From Limanda limanda (lineage: Eukaryota; Chordata; Actinopteri; Pleuronectiformes; Pleuronectidae), in assembly GCF_963576545.1 (NCBI RefSeq), contig NW_026870563.1, positions 248,001 through 312,000 of the forward strand: DNA of 64,000 nucleotides, written 5' to 3'. The notes beneath the pieces were generated by a model, which saw only the letters and a program-made list of their open reading frames with translations, was not told the DNA's origin and did no database searches. A program made the position numbers and the translations under genes. Shown piece by piece: positions 37,162-48,345 of this stretch. Position 1 is the stretch's first letter; the number at the start of each line of letters is the position of its first letter.

Positions 37162-40100
37162 GATATTCTTGAATAACTTTTTTTGTGAAGGTCGGAGAGA
37201 CTTGCAAGTAGGCTCTACCCCCACTAAATGGGGTAGCGCGCATCGATCGGTACCATCCTTGAGCTTCTCCGACTTTCGGAAGGGTTAGGGTTAGGGTTAG
37301 GGATGAAAGCACATAGGAGAAAGAGATATTCTTGAATAACTTTTTTTGTGAAGGTCGGAGAGACTTGCAAGTAGGCTCTACCCCCACTAAATGGGGTAGC
37401 GCGCATCGATCGGTACCATCCTTGAGCTTCTCCGACTTTCGGAAGGGTTAGGGTTAGGGTTAGGGATGAAAGCACATAGGAGAAAGAGATATTCTTGAAT
37501 AACTTTTTTTGTGAAGGTCGGAGAGACTTGCAAGTAGGCTCTACCCCCACTAAATGGGGTAGTGCGCATCGATTGGTACCATCCTTGAGCTTCTCCGACT
37601 TTTGGAAGGGTTAGGGTTAGGGTTAGGGATGAAAGCACATAGGAGAAAGAGATATTCTTGAATAACTTTTTTTGTGAAGGTCGGAGAGACTTGGAAAGTG
37701 GTTGCATCTGGACTAATTTGGGTCCTGCGGATCGATTGGTACCATCCCCGAGCTTGTACGACCTTCGGAAGAGGTCGACCGACGAAATTCCCCCAAATCT
37801 GAGGAGATATTCTTGAATAACTTTTTTTGTGAAGGTCGGAGAGACTTGCAAGTAGGCTCTACCCCCACTAAATGGGGTAGCGCGCATCGATCGGTACCAT
37901 CCTTGAGCTTCTCCGACTTTCGGAAGGGTTAGGGTTAGGGATGAAAGCACATAGGAGAAAGAGATATTCTTGAATAACTTTTTTTGTGAAGGTCGGAGAG
38001 ACTTGCAAGTAGGCTCTACCCCCACTAAATGGGGTAGCGCGCATCGATCGGTACCATCCTTGAGCTTCTCCGACTTTCGGAAGGGTTAGGGTTAGGGTTA
38101 GGGATGAAAGCACATAGGAGAAAGAGATATTCTTGAATGACTTTTTTTGTGAAGGTCGGAGAGACTTGGAAAGTGGTTGCATCTGGACTAATTTGGGTCC
38201 TGCGGATCGATTGGTACCATCCCCGAGCTTGTACGACCTTCGGAAGAGGTCGACCGACGAAATTCCCCCAAATCTGAGGAGATATTCTTGAATAACTTTT
38301 TTTGTGAAGGTCGGAGAGACTTGCAAGTAGGCTTTACCCCCACTAAATGGGGTAGCGCGCATCGATCGGTACCATCCTTGAGCTTCTCCGACTTTCGGAA
38401 GGGTTAGGGTTAGGGTTAGGGATGAAAGCACATAGGAGAAAGAGATATTCTTGAATAACTTTTTTTGTGAAGGTCGGAGAGACTTGCAAGTAGGCTCTAC
38501 CCCCACTAAATGGGGTAGCGCGCATCGATCGATACCATCCTTGAGCTTCTCCGACTTTCGGAAGGGTTAGGGTTAGGGTTAGGGATGAAAGCACATAGGA
38601 GAAAGAGATATTCTTGAATAACTTTTTTTGTGAAGGTCGGAGAGACTTGCAAGTAGGCTCTACCCCCACTAAATGGGGTAGCGCGCATCGATCGGTACCA
38701 TCTTTGAGCTTCTCCGACTTTCGGAAGGGTTAGGGTTAGGGTTAGGGATGAAAGCACATAGGAGAAAGAGATATTCTTGAATAACTTTTTTTGTGAAGGT
38801 CGGAGAGACTTGGAAAGTGGTTGCATCTGGACTAATTTGGGTCCTGCGGATCGATTGGTACCATCCCCGAGCTTGTACGACCTTCGGAAGAGGTCGACCG
38901 ACGAAATTCCCCCAAATCTGAGGAGATATTCTTGAATAACTTTTTTTGTGAAGGTCGGAGAGACTTGCAAGTAGGCTCTACCCCCACTAAATGGGGTAGC
39001 GCGCATCGATCGGTACCATCCTTGAGCTTCTCCGACTTTCGGAAGGGTTAGGGTTAGGGTTAGGGATGAAAGCACATAGGAGAAAGAGATATTCTTGAAT
39101 AACTTTTTTTGTGAAGGTCGGAGAGACTTGCAAGTAGGCTCTACCCCCACTAAATGGGGTAGCGCGCATCGATCGGTACCATCCTTGAGCTTCTCCGACT
39201 TTCGGAAGGGTTAGGGTTAGGGTTAGGGATGAAAGCACATAGGAGAAAGAGATATTCTTGAATAACTTTTTTTGTGAAGGTCGGAGAGACTTGCAAGTAG
39301 GCTCTACCCCCACTAAATGGGGTAGCGCGCATCGATCGGTACCATCCTTGAGCTTCTCCGACTTTCGGAAGGGTTAGGGTTAGGGTTAGGGATGAAAGCA
39401 CATAGGAGAAAGAGATATTCTTGAATAACTTTTTTTGTGAAGGTCGGAGAGACTTGGAAAGTGGTTGCATCTGGACTAATTTGGGTCCTGCGGATCGATT
39501 GGTACCATCCCCGAGCTTGTACGACCTTCGGAAGAGGTCGACCGACGAAATTCCCCCAAATCTGAGGAGATATTCTTGAATAACTTTTTTTGTGAAGGTC
39601 GGAGAGACTTGCAAGTAGGCTCTACCCCCACTAAATGGGGTTGCGCGCATCGATCGGTACCATCTTTGAGCTTCTCCGACTTTCGGAAGGGTTAGGGTTA
39701 GGGTTAGGGATGAAAGCACATAGGAGAAAGAGATATTCTTGAATAACTTTTTTTGTGAAGGTCGGAGAGACTTGCAAGTAGGCTCTACCCCCACTAAATG
39801 GGGTAGCGCGCATCGATCGGTACCATCCTTGAGCTTCTCCGACTTTCGGAAGGGTTAGGGTTAGGGTTAGGGATGAAAGCACATAGGAGAAAGAGATATT
39901 CTTGAATAACTTTTTTTGTGAAGGTCGGAGAGACTTGGAAAGTGGTTGCATCTGGACTAATTTGGGTCCTGCGGATCGATTGGTACCATCCCCGAGCTTG
40001 TACGACCTTCGGAAGAGGTCGACCGACGAAATTCCCCCAAATCTGAGGAGATATTCTTGAATAACTTTTTTTGTGAAGGTCGGAGAGACTTGCAAGTAGG

Positions 40101-40856
40101 CTCTACCCCCACTAAATGGGGTTGCGCGCATCGATCAGTACCATCCTTGAGCTTCTCCGACTTTCGGAAGGGTTAGGGTTAGGGTTAGGGATGAAAGCAC
40201 ATAGGAGAAAGAGATATTCTTGAATAACTTTTTTTGTGAAGGTCGGAGAGACTTGGAAAGTGGTTGCATCTGGACTAATTTGGGTCCTGCGGATCGATTG
40301 GTACCATCCCCGAGCTTGTACGACCTTCGGAAGAGGTCGACCGACGAAATTCCCCCAAATCTGAGGAGATATTCTTGAATAACTTTTTTTGTGAAGGTCG
40401 GAGAGACTTGCAAGTAGGCTCTACCCCCACTAAATGGGGTTGCGCGCATCGATCAGTACCATCCTTGAGCTTCTCCGACTTTCGGAAGGGTTAGGGTTAG
40501 GGTTAGGGATGAAAGCACATAGGAGAAAGAGATATTCTTGAATAACTTTTTTTGTGAAGGTCGGAGAGACTTGCAAGTAGGCTCTACCCCCACTAAATGG
40601 GGTAGGGCGCATCGATCGGTACCATCCTTGAGCTTCTCCGACTTTTGGAAGGGTTAGGGTTAGGGTTAGGGATGAAAGCACATAGGAGAAAGAGATATTC
40701 TTGAATAACTTTTTTTGTGAAGGTCGGAGAGACTTGCAAGTAGGCTCTACCCCCACTAAATGGGGTAACGCGCATCGATCGGTACCATCCTTGAGCTTCT
40801 CCGACTTTCGGAAGGGTTAGGGTTAGGGTTAGGGATGAAAGCACATAGGAGAAAGA
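37162..40856. repeat. Block duplicated from 25124-28818, copy 2
   Basis: B units at 37651, 38126, 38770, 39414, 39895 and 40213 have the same spacing as those at 25607-28175. A one-hexamer loss near 37930 is private to this copy. GTAGGGCGC near 40605 is a private C-to-G change. Part of this block is present a third time at about 41.98-43.1 kb: the B units at 39414 and 39895 match 41982 and 42463 (offset 2568), but the third copy lacks one 318-bp A-B pair. Confidence 0.85.
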
Positions 40857-43800
40857 GATATTCTTGAATAACTTTTTTTGTGAAGGTCGGAGAGACTTGC
40901 AAGTAGGCTCTACCCCCACTAAATGGGGTAGCGCGCATCGATCAGTACCATCCTTGAGCTTCTCCGACTTTCGGAAGGGTTAGGGTTAGGGTTAGGGATG
41001 AAAGCACATAGGAGAAAGAGATATTCTTGAATAACTTTTTTTGTGAAGGTCGGAGAGACTTGCAAGTAGGCTCTACCCCCACTAAATGGGGTAGCGCGCA
41101 TCGATCGGTACCATCCTTGAGCTTCTCCGACTTTCGGAAGGGTTAGGGTTAGGGTTAGGGATGAAAGCACATAGGAGAAAGAGATATTCTTGAATAACTT
41201 TTTTTGTGAAGGTCGGAGAGACTTGGAAAGTGGTTGCATCTGGACTAATTTGGGTCCTGCGGATCGATTGGTACCATCCCCGAGCTTGTACGACCTTCGG
41301 AAGAGGTCGACCGACGAAATTCCCCCAAATCTGAGGAGATATTCTTGAATAACTTTTTTTGTGAAGGTCGGAGAGACTTGCAAGTAGGCTCTACCCCCAC
41401 TAAATGGGGTTGCGCGCATCGATCGGTACCATCCTTGAGCTTCTCCGACTTTCGGAAGGGTTAGGGTTAGGGTTAGGGATGAAAGCACATAGGAGAAAGA
41501 GATATTCTTGAATGACTTTTTTTGTGAAGGTCGGAGAGACTTGGAAAGTGGTTGCATCTGGACTAATTTGGGTCCTGCGGATCGATTGGTACCATCCCCG
41601 AGCTTGTACGACCTTCGGAAGAGGTCGACCGACGAAATTCCCCCAAATCTGAGGAGATATTCTTGAATAACTTTTTTTGTGAAGGTCGGAGAGACTTGCA
41701 AGTAGGCTTTACCCCCACTAAATGGGGTAGCGCGCATCGATCGGTACCATCCTTGAGCTTCTCCGACTTTCGGAAGGGTTAGGGTTAGGGTTAGGGATGA
41801 AAGCACATAGGAGAAAGAGATATTCTTGAATAACTTTTTTTGTGAAGGTCGGAGAGACTTGCAAGTAGGCTCTACCCCCACTAAATGGGGTAGCGCGCAT
41901 CGATCGATACCATCCTTGAGCTTCTCCGACTTTCGGAAGGGTTAGGGTTAGGGTTAGGGATGAAAGCACATAGGAGAAAGAGATATTCTTGAATAACTTT
42001 TTTTGTGAAGGTCGGAGAGACTTGGAAAGTGGTTGCATCTGGACTAATTTGGGTCCTGCGGATCGATTGGTACCATCCCCGAGCTTGTACGACCTTCGGA
42101 AGAGGTCGACCGACAAAATTCCCCCAAATCTGAGGAGATATTCTTGAATAACTTTTTTTGTGAAGGTCGGAGAGACTTGCAAGTAGGCTCTACCCCCACT
42201 AAATGGGGTTGCGCGCATCGATCGGTACCATCTTTGAGCTTCTCCGACTTTCGGAAGGGTTAGGGTTAGGGTTAGGGATGAAAGCACATAGGAGAAAGAG
42301 ATATTCTTGAATAACTTTTTTTGTGAAGGTCGGAGAGACTTGCAAGTAGGCTCTACCCCCACTAAATGGGGTAGCGCGCATCGATCGGTACCATCCTTGA
42401 GCTTCTCCGACTTTCGGAAGGGTTAGGGTTAGGGTTAGGGATGAAAGCACATAGGAGAAAGAGATATTCTTGAATAACTTTTTTTGTGAAGGTCGGAGAG
42501 ACTTGGAAAGTGGTTGCATCTGGACTAATTTGGGTCCTGCGGATCGATTGGTACCATCCCCGAGCTTGTACGACCTTCGGAAGAGGTCGACCGACGAAAT
42601 TCCCCCAAATCTGAGGAGATATTCTTGAATAACTTTTTTTGTGAAGGTCGGAGAGACTTGCAAGTAGGCTCTACCCCCACTAAATGGGGTTGCGCGCATC
42701 GATCAGTACCATCCTTGAGCTTCTCCGACTTTCGGAAGGGTTAGGGTTAGGGTTAGGGATGAAAGCACATAGGAGAAAGAGATATTCTTGAATAACTTTT
42801 TTTGTGAAGGTCGGAGAGACTTGCAAGTAGGCTCTACCCCCACTAAATGGGGTAGCGCGCATCGATCGGTACCATCCTTGAGCTTCTCCGACTTTCGGAA
42901 GGGTTAGGGTTAGGGTTAGGGATGAAAGCACATAGGAGAAAGAGATATTCTTGAATAACTTTTTTTGTGAAGGTCGGAGAGACTTGCAAGTAGGCTCTAC
43001 CCCCACTAAATGGGGTAACGCGCATCGATCGGTACCATCCTTGAGCTTCTCCGACTTTCGGAAGGGTTAGGGTTAGGGTTAGGGATGAAAGCACATAGGA
43101 GAAAGAGATATTCTTGAATAACTTTTTTTGTGAAGGTCGGAGAGACTTGCAAGTAGGCTCTACCCCCACTAAATGGGGTAGCGCGCATCGATCGGTACCA
43201 TCCTTGAGCTTCTCCGACTTTCGGAAGGGTTAGGGTTAGGGTTAGGGATGAAAGCACATAGGAGAAAGAGATATTCTTGAATAACTTTTTTTGTGAAGGT
43301 CGGAGAGACTTGGAAAGTGGTTGCATCTGGACTAATTTGGGTCCTGCGGATCGATTGGTACCATCCCCGAGCTTGTACGACCTTCGGAAGAGGTCAACCG
43401 ACGAAATTCCCCCAAATCTGAGGAGATATTCTTGAATAACTTTTTTTGTGAAGGTCGGAGAGACTTGCAAGTAGGCTCTACCCCCACTAAATGGGGTTGC
43501 GCGCATCGATCGGTACCATCCTTGAGCTTCTCCGACTTTCGGAAGGGTTAGGGTTAGGGTTAGGGATGAAAGCACATAGGAGAAAGAGATATTCTTGAAT
43601 AACTTTTTTTGTGAAGGTCGAAGAGACTTGCAAGTAGGCTCTACCCCCACTAAATGGGGTAGCGCGCATCGATCGGTACCATCCTTGAGCTTCTCCGACT
43701 TTCGGAAGGGTTAGGGTTAGGGTTAGGGATGAAAGCACATAGGAGAAAGAGATATTCTTGAATAACTTTTTTTTTGAAGGTCGGAGAGACTTGGAAAGTG

Positions 43801-44712
43801 GTTGCATCTGGACTAATTTGGGTCCTGCGGATCGATTGGTACCATCCCCGAGCTTGTACGACCTTCGGAAGAGGTCGACCGACGAAATTCCCCCAAATCT
43901 GAGGAGATATTCTTGAATAACTTTTTTTGTGAAGGTCGGAGAGACTTGCAAGTAGGCTCTACCCCCACTAAATGGGGTTGCGCGCATCGATCAGTACCAT
44001 CCTTGAGCTTCTCCGACTTTCGGAAGGGTTAGGGTTAGGGTTAGGGATGAAAGCACATAGGAGAAAGAGATATTCTTGAATAACTTTTTTTGTGAAGGTC
44101 GGAGAGACTTGCAAGTAGGCTCTACCCCCACTAAATGGGGTAGCGCGCATCGATCGGTACCATCCTTGAGCTTCTCCGACTTTCGGAAGGGTTAGGGTTA
44201 GGGTTAGGGATGAAAGCACATAGGAGAAAGAGATATTCTTGAATAACTTTTTTTGTGAAGGTCGGAGAGACTTGCAAGTAGGCTCTACCCCCACTAAATG
44301 GGGTAGCGCGCATCGATCAGTACCATCCTTGAGCTTCTCCGACTTTCGGAAGGGTTAGGGTTAGGGTTAGGGATGAAAGCACATAGGAGAAAGAGATATT
44401 CTTGAATAACTTTTTTTGTGAAGGTCAGAGAGACTTGGAAAGTGGTTGCATCTGGACTAATTTGGGTCCTGCGGATCGATTGGTACCATCCCCGAGCTTG
44501 TACGACCTTCGGAAGAGGTCGACCGACGAAATTCCCCCAAATCTGAGGAGATATTCTTGAATAACTTTTTTTGTGAAGGTCGGAGAGACTTGCAAGTAGG
44601 CTCTACCCCCACTAAATGGGGTAGCGCGCATCGATCGGTACCATCCTTGAGCTTCTCCGACTTTCGGAAGGGTTAGGGTTAGGGTTAGGGATGAAAGCAC
44701 ATAGGAGAAAGA
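40857..44712. repeat. Irregular segment with one-A intervals and a third copy of the 39.4-kb module
   Basis: B units start at 41183, 41501, 41982, 42463, 43270, 43751 and 44395, with A runs of 1, 2, 2, 4, 2, 3 and 1. GAATGACTT (41512), GGCTTTACC (41707) and GATCGATACC (about 41906) place 41.5-41.9 kb in the same subfamily order as 38.1-38.5 kb. GGGGTAACG at 43016 marks the third copy of the 28.7/40.77-kb variant. Private CpG transitions occur at 42115, 43396 and 44427. A nine-T tract lies near 43777. Confidence 0.82.
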
Positions 44713-47700
44713 GATATTCTTGAATAACTTTTTTTGTGAAGGTCGGAGAGACTTGGAAAGTGGTTGCATCTGGACTAATTTGGGTCCTGCGGATCGATTG
44801 GTACCATCCCCGAGCTTGTACGACCTTCGGAAGAGGTCGACCGACGAAATTCCCCCAAATCTGAGGAGATATTCTTGAATAACTTTTTTTGTGAAGGTCG
44901 GAGAGACTTGCAAGTAGGCTCTACCCCCACTAAATGGGGTTGCGCGCATCGATCAGTACCATCCTTGAGCTTCTCCGACTTTCGGAAGGGTTCGGGTTAG
45001 GGTTAGGGATGAAAGCACATAGGAGAAAGAGATATTCTTGAATAACTTTTTTTGTGAAGGTCGGAGAGACTTGGAAAGTGGTTGCATCTGGACTAATTTG
45101 GGTCCTGCGGATCGATTGGTACCATCCCCGAGCTTGTACGACCTTCGGAAGAGGTCGACCGACGAAATTCCCCCAAATCTGAGGAGATATTCTTGAATAA
45201 CTTTTTTTGTGAAGGTCGGAGAGACTTGCAAGTAGGCTCTACCCCCACTAAATGGGGTTGCGCGCATCGATCAGTACCATCCTTGAGCTTCTCCGACTTT
45301 CGGAAGGGTTAGGGTTAGGGTTAGGGATGAAAGCACATAGGAGAAAGAGATATTCTTGAATAACTTTTTTTGTGAAGGTCGGAGAGACTTACAAGTAGGC
45401 TCTACCCCCACTAAATGGGGTAGCGCGCATCGATCGGTACCATCCTTGAGCTTCTCCGACTTTCGGAAGGGTTAGGGTTAGGGTTAGGGATGAAAGCACA
45501 TAGGAGAAAGAGATATTCTTGAATAACTTTTTTTGTGAAGGTCGGAGAGACTTGGAAAGTGGTTGCATCTGGACTAATTTGGGTCCTGCGGATCGATTGG
45601 TACCATCCCCGAGCTTGTACGACCTTCGGAAGAGGTCGACCGACGAAATTCCCCCAAATCTGAGGAGATATTCTTGAATAACTTTTTTTGTGAAGGTCGG
45701 AGAGACTTGCAAGTAGGCTCTACCCCCACTAAATGGGGTAGCGCGCATCGATCGGTACCATCTTTGAGCTTCTCCGACTTTCGGAAGGGTTAGGGTTAGG
45801 GTTAGGGATGAAAGCACATAGGAGAAAGAGATATTCTTGAATAACTTTTTTTGTGAAGGTCGGAGAGACTTGCAAGTAGGCTCTACCCCCACTAAATAGG
45901 GTAGCGCGCATCGATCGGTACCATCCTTGAGCTTCTCCGACTTTCGGAAGGGTTAGGGTTAGGGTTAGGGATGAAAGCACATAGGAGAAAGAGATATTCT
46001 TGAATAACTTTTTTTGTGAAGGTCGGAGAGACTTGCAAGTAGGCTCTACCCCCACTAAATGGGGTAACGCACATCGATCGGTACCATCCTTGAGCTTCTC
46101 CGACTTTCGGAAGGGTTAGGGTTAGGGTTAGGGATGAAAGCACATAGGAGAAAGAGATATTCTTGAATAACTTTTTTTGTGAAGGTCGGAGAGACTTGCA
46201 AGTAGGCTCTACCCCCACTAAATGGGGTAGCGCGCATCGATCGGTACCATCCTTGAGCTTCTCCGACTTTCGGAAGGGTTAGGGTTAGGGTTAGGGATGA
46301 AAGCACATAGGAGAAAGAGATATTCTTGAATAACTTTTTTTGTGAAGGTCGGAGAGACTTGGAAAGTGGTTGCATCTGGACTAATTTGGGTCCTGCGGAT
46401 CGATTGGTACCATCCCCGAGCTTGTACGACCTTCGGAAGAGGTCGACCGACGAAATTCCCCCAAATCTGAGGAGATATTCTTGAATAACTTTTTTTGTGA
46501 AGGTCGGAGAGACTTGCAAGTAGGCTCTACCCCCCCAAAAAGTATACTTCAATTCCAGATTATATGAACAGTTTCTCGATCACAATACTTCGTGAACTAG
46601 CGAAATACAACCCGCTTGTCTGGCTTGCTCGAGTTTACTTCCTGTGTGTCACGCGCATCGATCGGTACCATCCTTGAGCTTCTCCGACTTTCGGAAGGGT
46701 TAGGGTTAGGGTTAGGGATGAAAGCACATAGGAGAAAGAGATATTCTTGAATAACTTTTTTTGTGAAGGTCGGAGAGACTTGCAAGTAGGCTCTACCCCC
46801 ACTAAATGGGGTAGCGCGCATCGATCGGTACCATCCTTGAGCTTCTCCGACTTTCGGAAGGGTTAGGGTTAGGGTTAGGGATGAAAGCACATAGGAGAAA
46901 GAGATATTCTTGAATAACTTTTTTTGTGAAGGTCGGAGAGACTTGGAAAGTGGTTGCATCTGGACTAATTTGGGTCCTGCGGATCGATTGGTACCATCCC
47001 CGAGCTTGTACGACCTTCGGAAGAGGTCGACCGACGAAATTCCCCCAAATCTGAGGAGATATTCTTGAATAACTCTTTTTGTGAAGGTCGGAGAGACTTG
47101 CAAGTAGGCTCTACCCCCACTAAATGGGGTTGCGCACATCGATCAGTACCATCCTTGAGCTTCTCCGACTTTCGGAAGGGTTAGGGTTAGGGTTAGGGAT
47201 GAAAGCACATAGGAGAAAGAGATATTCTTGAATAACTTTTTTTGTGAAGGTCGGAGAGACTTGCAAGTAGGCTCTACCCCCACTAAATGGGGTAGCGCGC
47301 ATCGATCGGTACCATCCTTGAGCTTCTCCGACTTTCGGAAGGGTTAGGGTTAGGGTTAGGGATGAAAGCACATAGGAGAAAGAGATATTCTTGAATAACT
47401 TTTTTTGTGAAGGTCGGAGAGACTTGCAAGTAGGCTCTACCCCCACTAAATGGGGTAGCGCGCATCGATCGGTACCATCCTTGAGCTTCTCCGACTTTCG
47501 GAAGGGTTAGGGTTAGGGTTAGGGATGAAAGCACATAGGAGAAAGAGATATTCTTGAATAACTTTTTTTGTGAAGGTCGGAGAGACTTGGAAAGTGGTTG
47601 CATCTGGACTAATTTGGGTCCTGCGGATCGATTGGTACCATCCCCGAGCTTGTACGACCTTCGGAAGAGGTCGACCGACGAAATTCCCCCAAATCTGAGG

Positions 47701-48345
47701 AGATATTCTTGAATAACTTTTTTTGTGAAGGTCGGAGAGACTTGCAAGTAGGCTCTACCCCCACTAAATGGGGTTGCGCGCATCGATCAGTACCATCCTT
47801 GAGCTTCTCCGACTTTCGGAAGGGTTAGGGTTAGGGTTAGGGATGAAAGCACATAGGAGAAAGAGATATTCTTGAATAACTTTTTTTGTGAAGGTCGGAG
47901 AGACTTGGAAAGTGGTTGCATCTGGACTAATTTGGGTCCTGCGGATCGATTGGTACCATCCCCGAGCTTGTACGACCTTCGGAAGAGGTCGACCGACGAA
48001 ATTCCCCCAAATCTGAGGAGATATTCTTGAATAACTTTTTTTGTGAAGGTCGGAGAGACTTGCAAGTAGGCTCTACCCCCACTAAATGGGGTTGCGCGCA
48101 TCGATCGGTACCATCCTTGAGCTTCTCCGACTTTCGCAAGGGTTAGGGTTAGGGTTAGGGATGAAAGCACATAGGAGAAAGAGATATTCTTGAATAACTT
48201 TTTTTGTGAAGGTCGGAGAGACTTGCAAGTAGGCTCTACCCCCACTAAATGGGGTAGCGCGCATCGATCGGTACCATCCTTGAGCTTCTCCGACTTTCGG
48301 AAGGGTTAGGGTTAGGGTTAGGGATGAAAGCACATAGGAGAAAGA
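44713..48345. repeat. 3633-bp tandem duplication, copy 1 (contains foreign segment)
   Basis: B units at 44713, 45031, 45512, 46319, 46903 and 47547 have spacings 318, 481, 807, 584 and 644. Exactly the same series starts at 48346. The 584-bp interval is a two-A interval enlarged by the foreign segment (103 bp net). AAATAGGGTAG near 45897 recurs near 49530 at the same offset. One hexamer reads TTCGGG at 44991-44996. Confidence 0.9.
46535..46651. other. 117-bp foreign (non-satellite) segment, copy 1
   Basis: Here an A monomer runs normally to its C5 tract. It then has 117 bases unrelated to A or B, and resumes at CGCGCATCG. The 14 bases of unit positions 62-75, including most of the CCCCA-CTAAA-TGGGG inverted repeat, are missing. 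The segment is more AT-rich than the satellite and contains AAAAAGTATACTTCAATTCC near its left end and TTTACTTCCTGTGTGTCA at its right end. I see no terminal inverted repeat, target-site duplication, tRNA-like fold or coding sequence. It looks like filler DNA captured at a break, or a fragment of an unknown element. Confidence 0.9.

Noticed and set aside
46535..46651. Transposon or tRNA gene in the foreign segment
   Set aside because: No terminal inverted repeats, target-site duplication, tRNA fold, poly-A tail or reading frame of its own could be seen in 117 bp.
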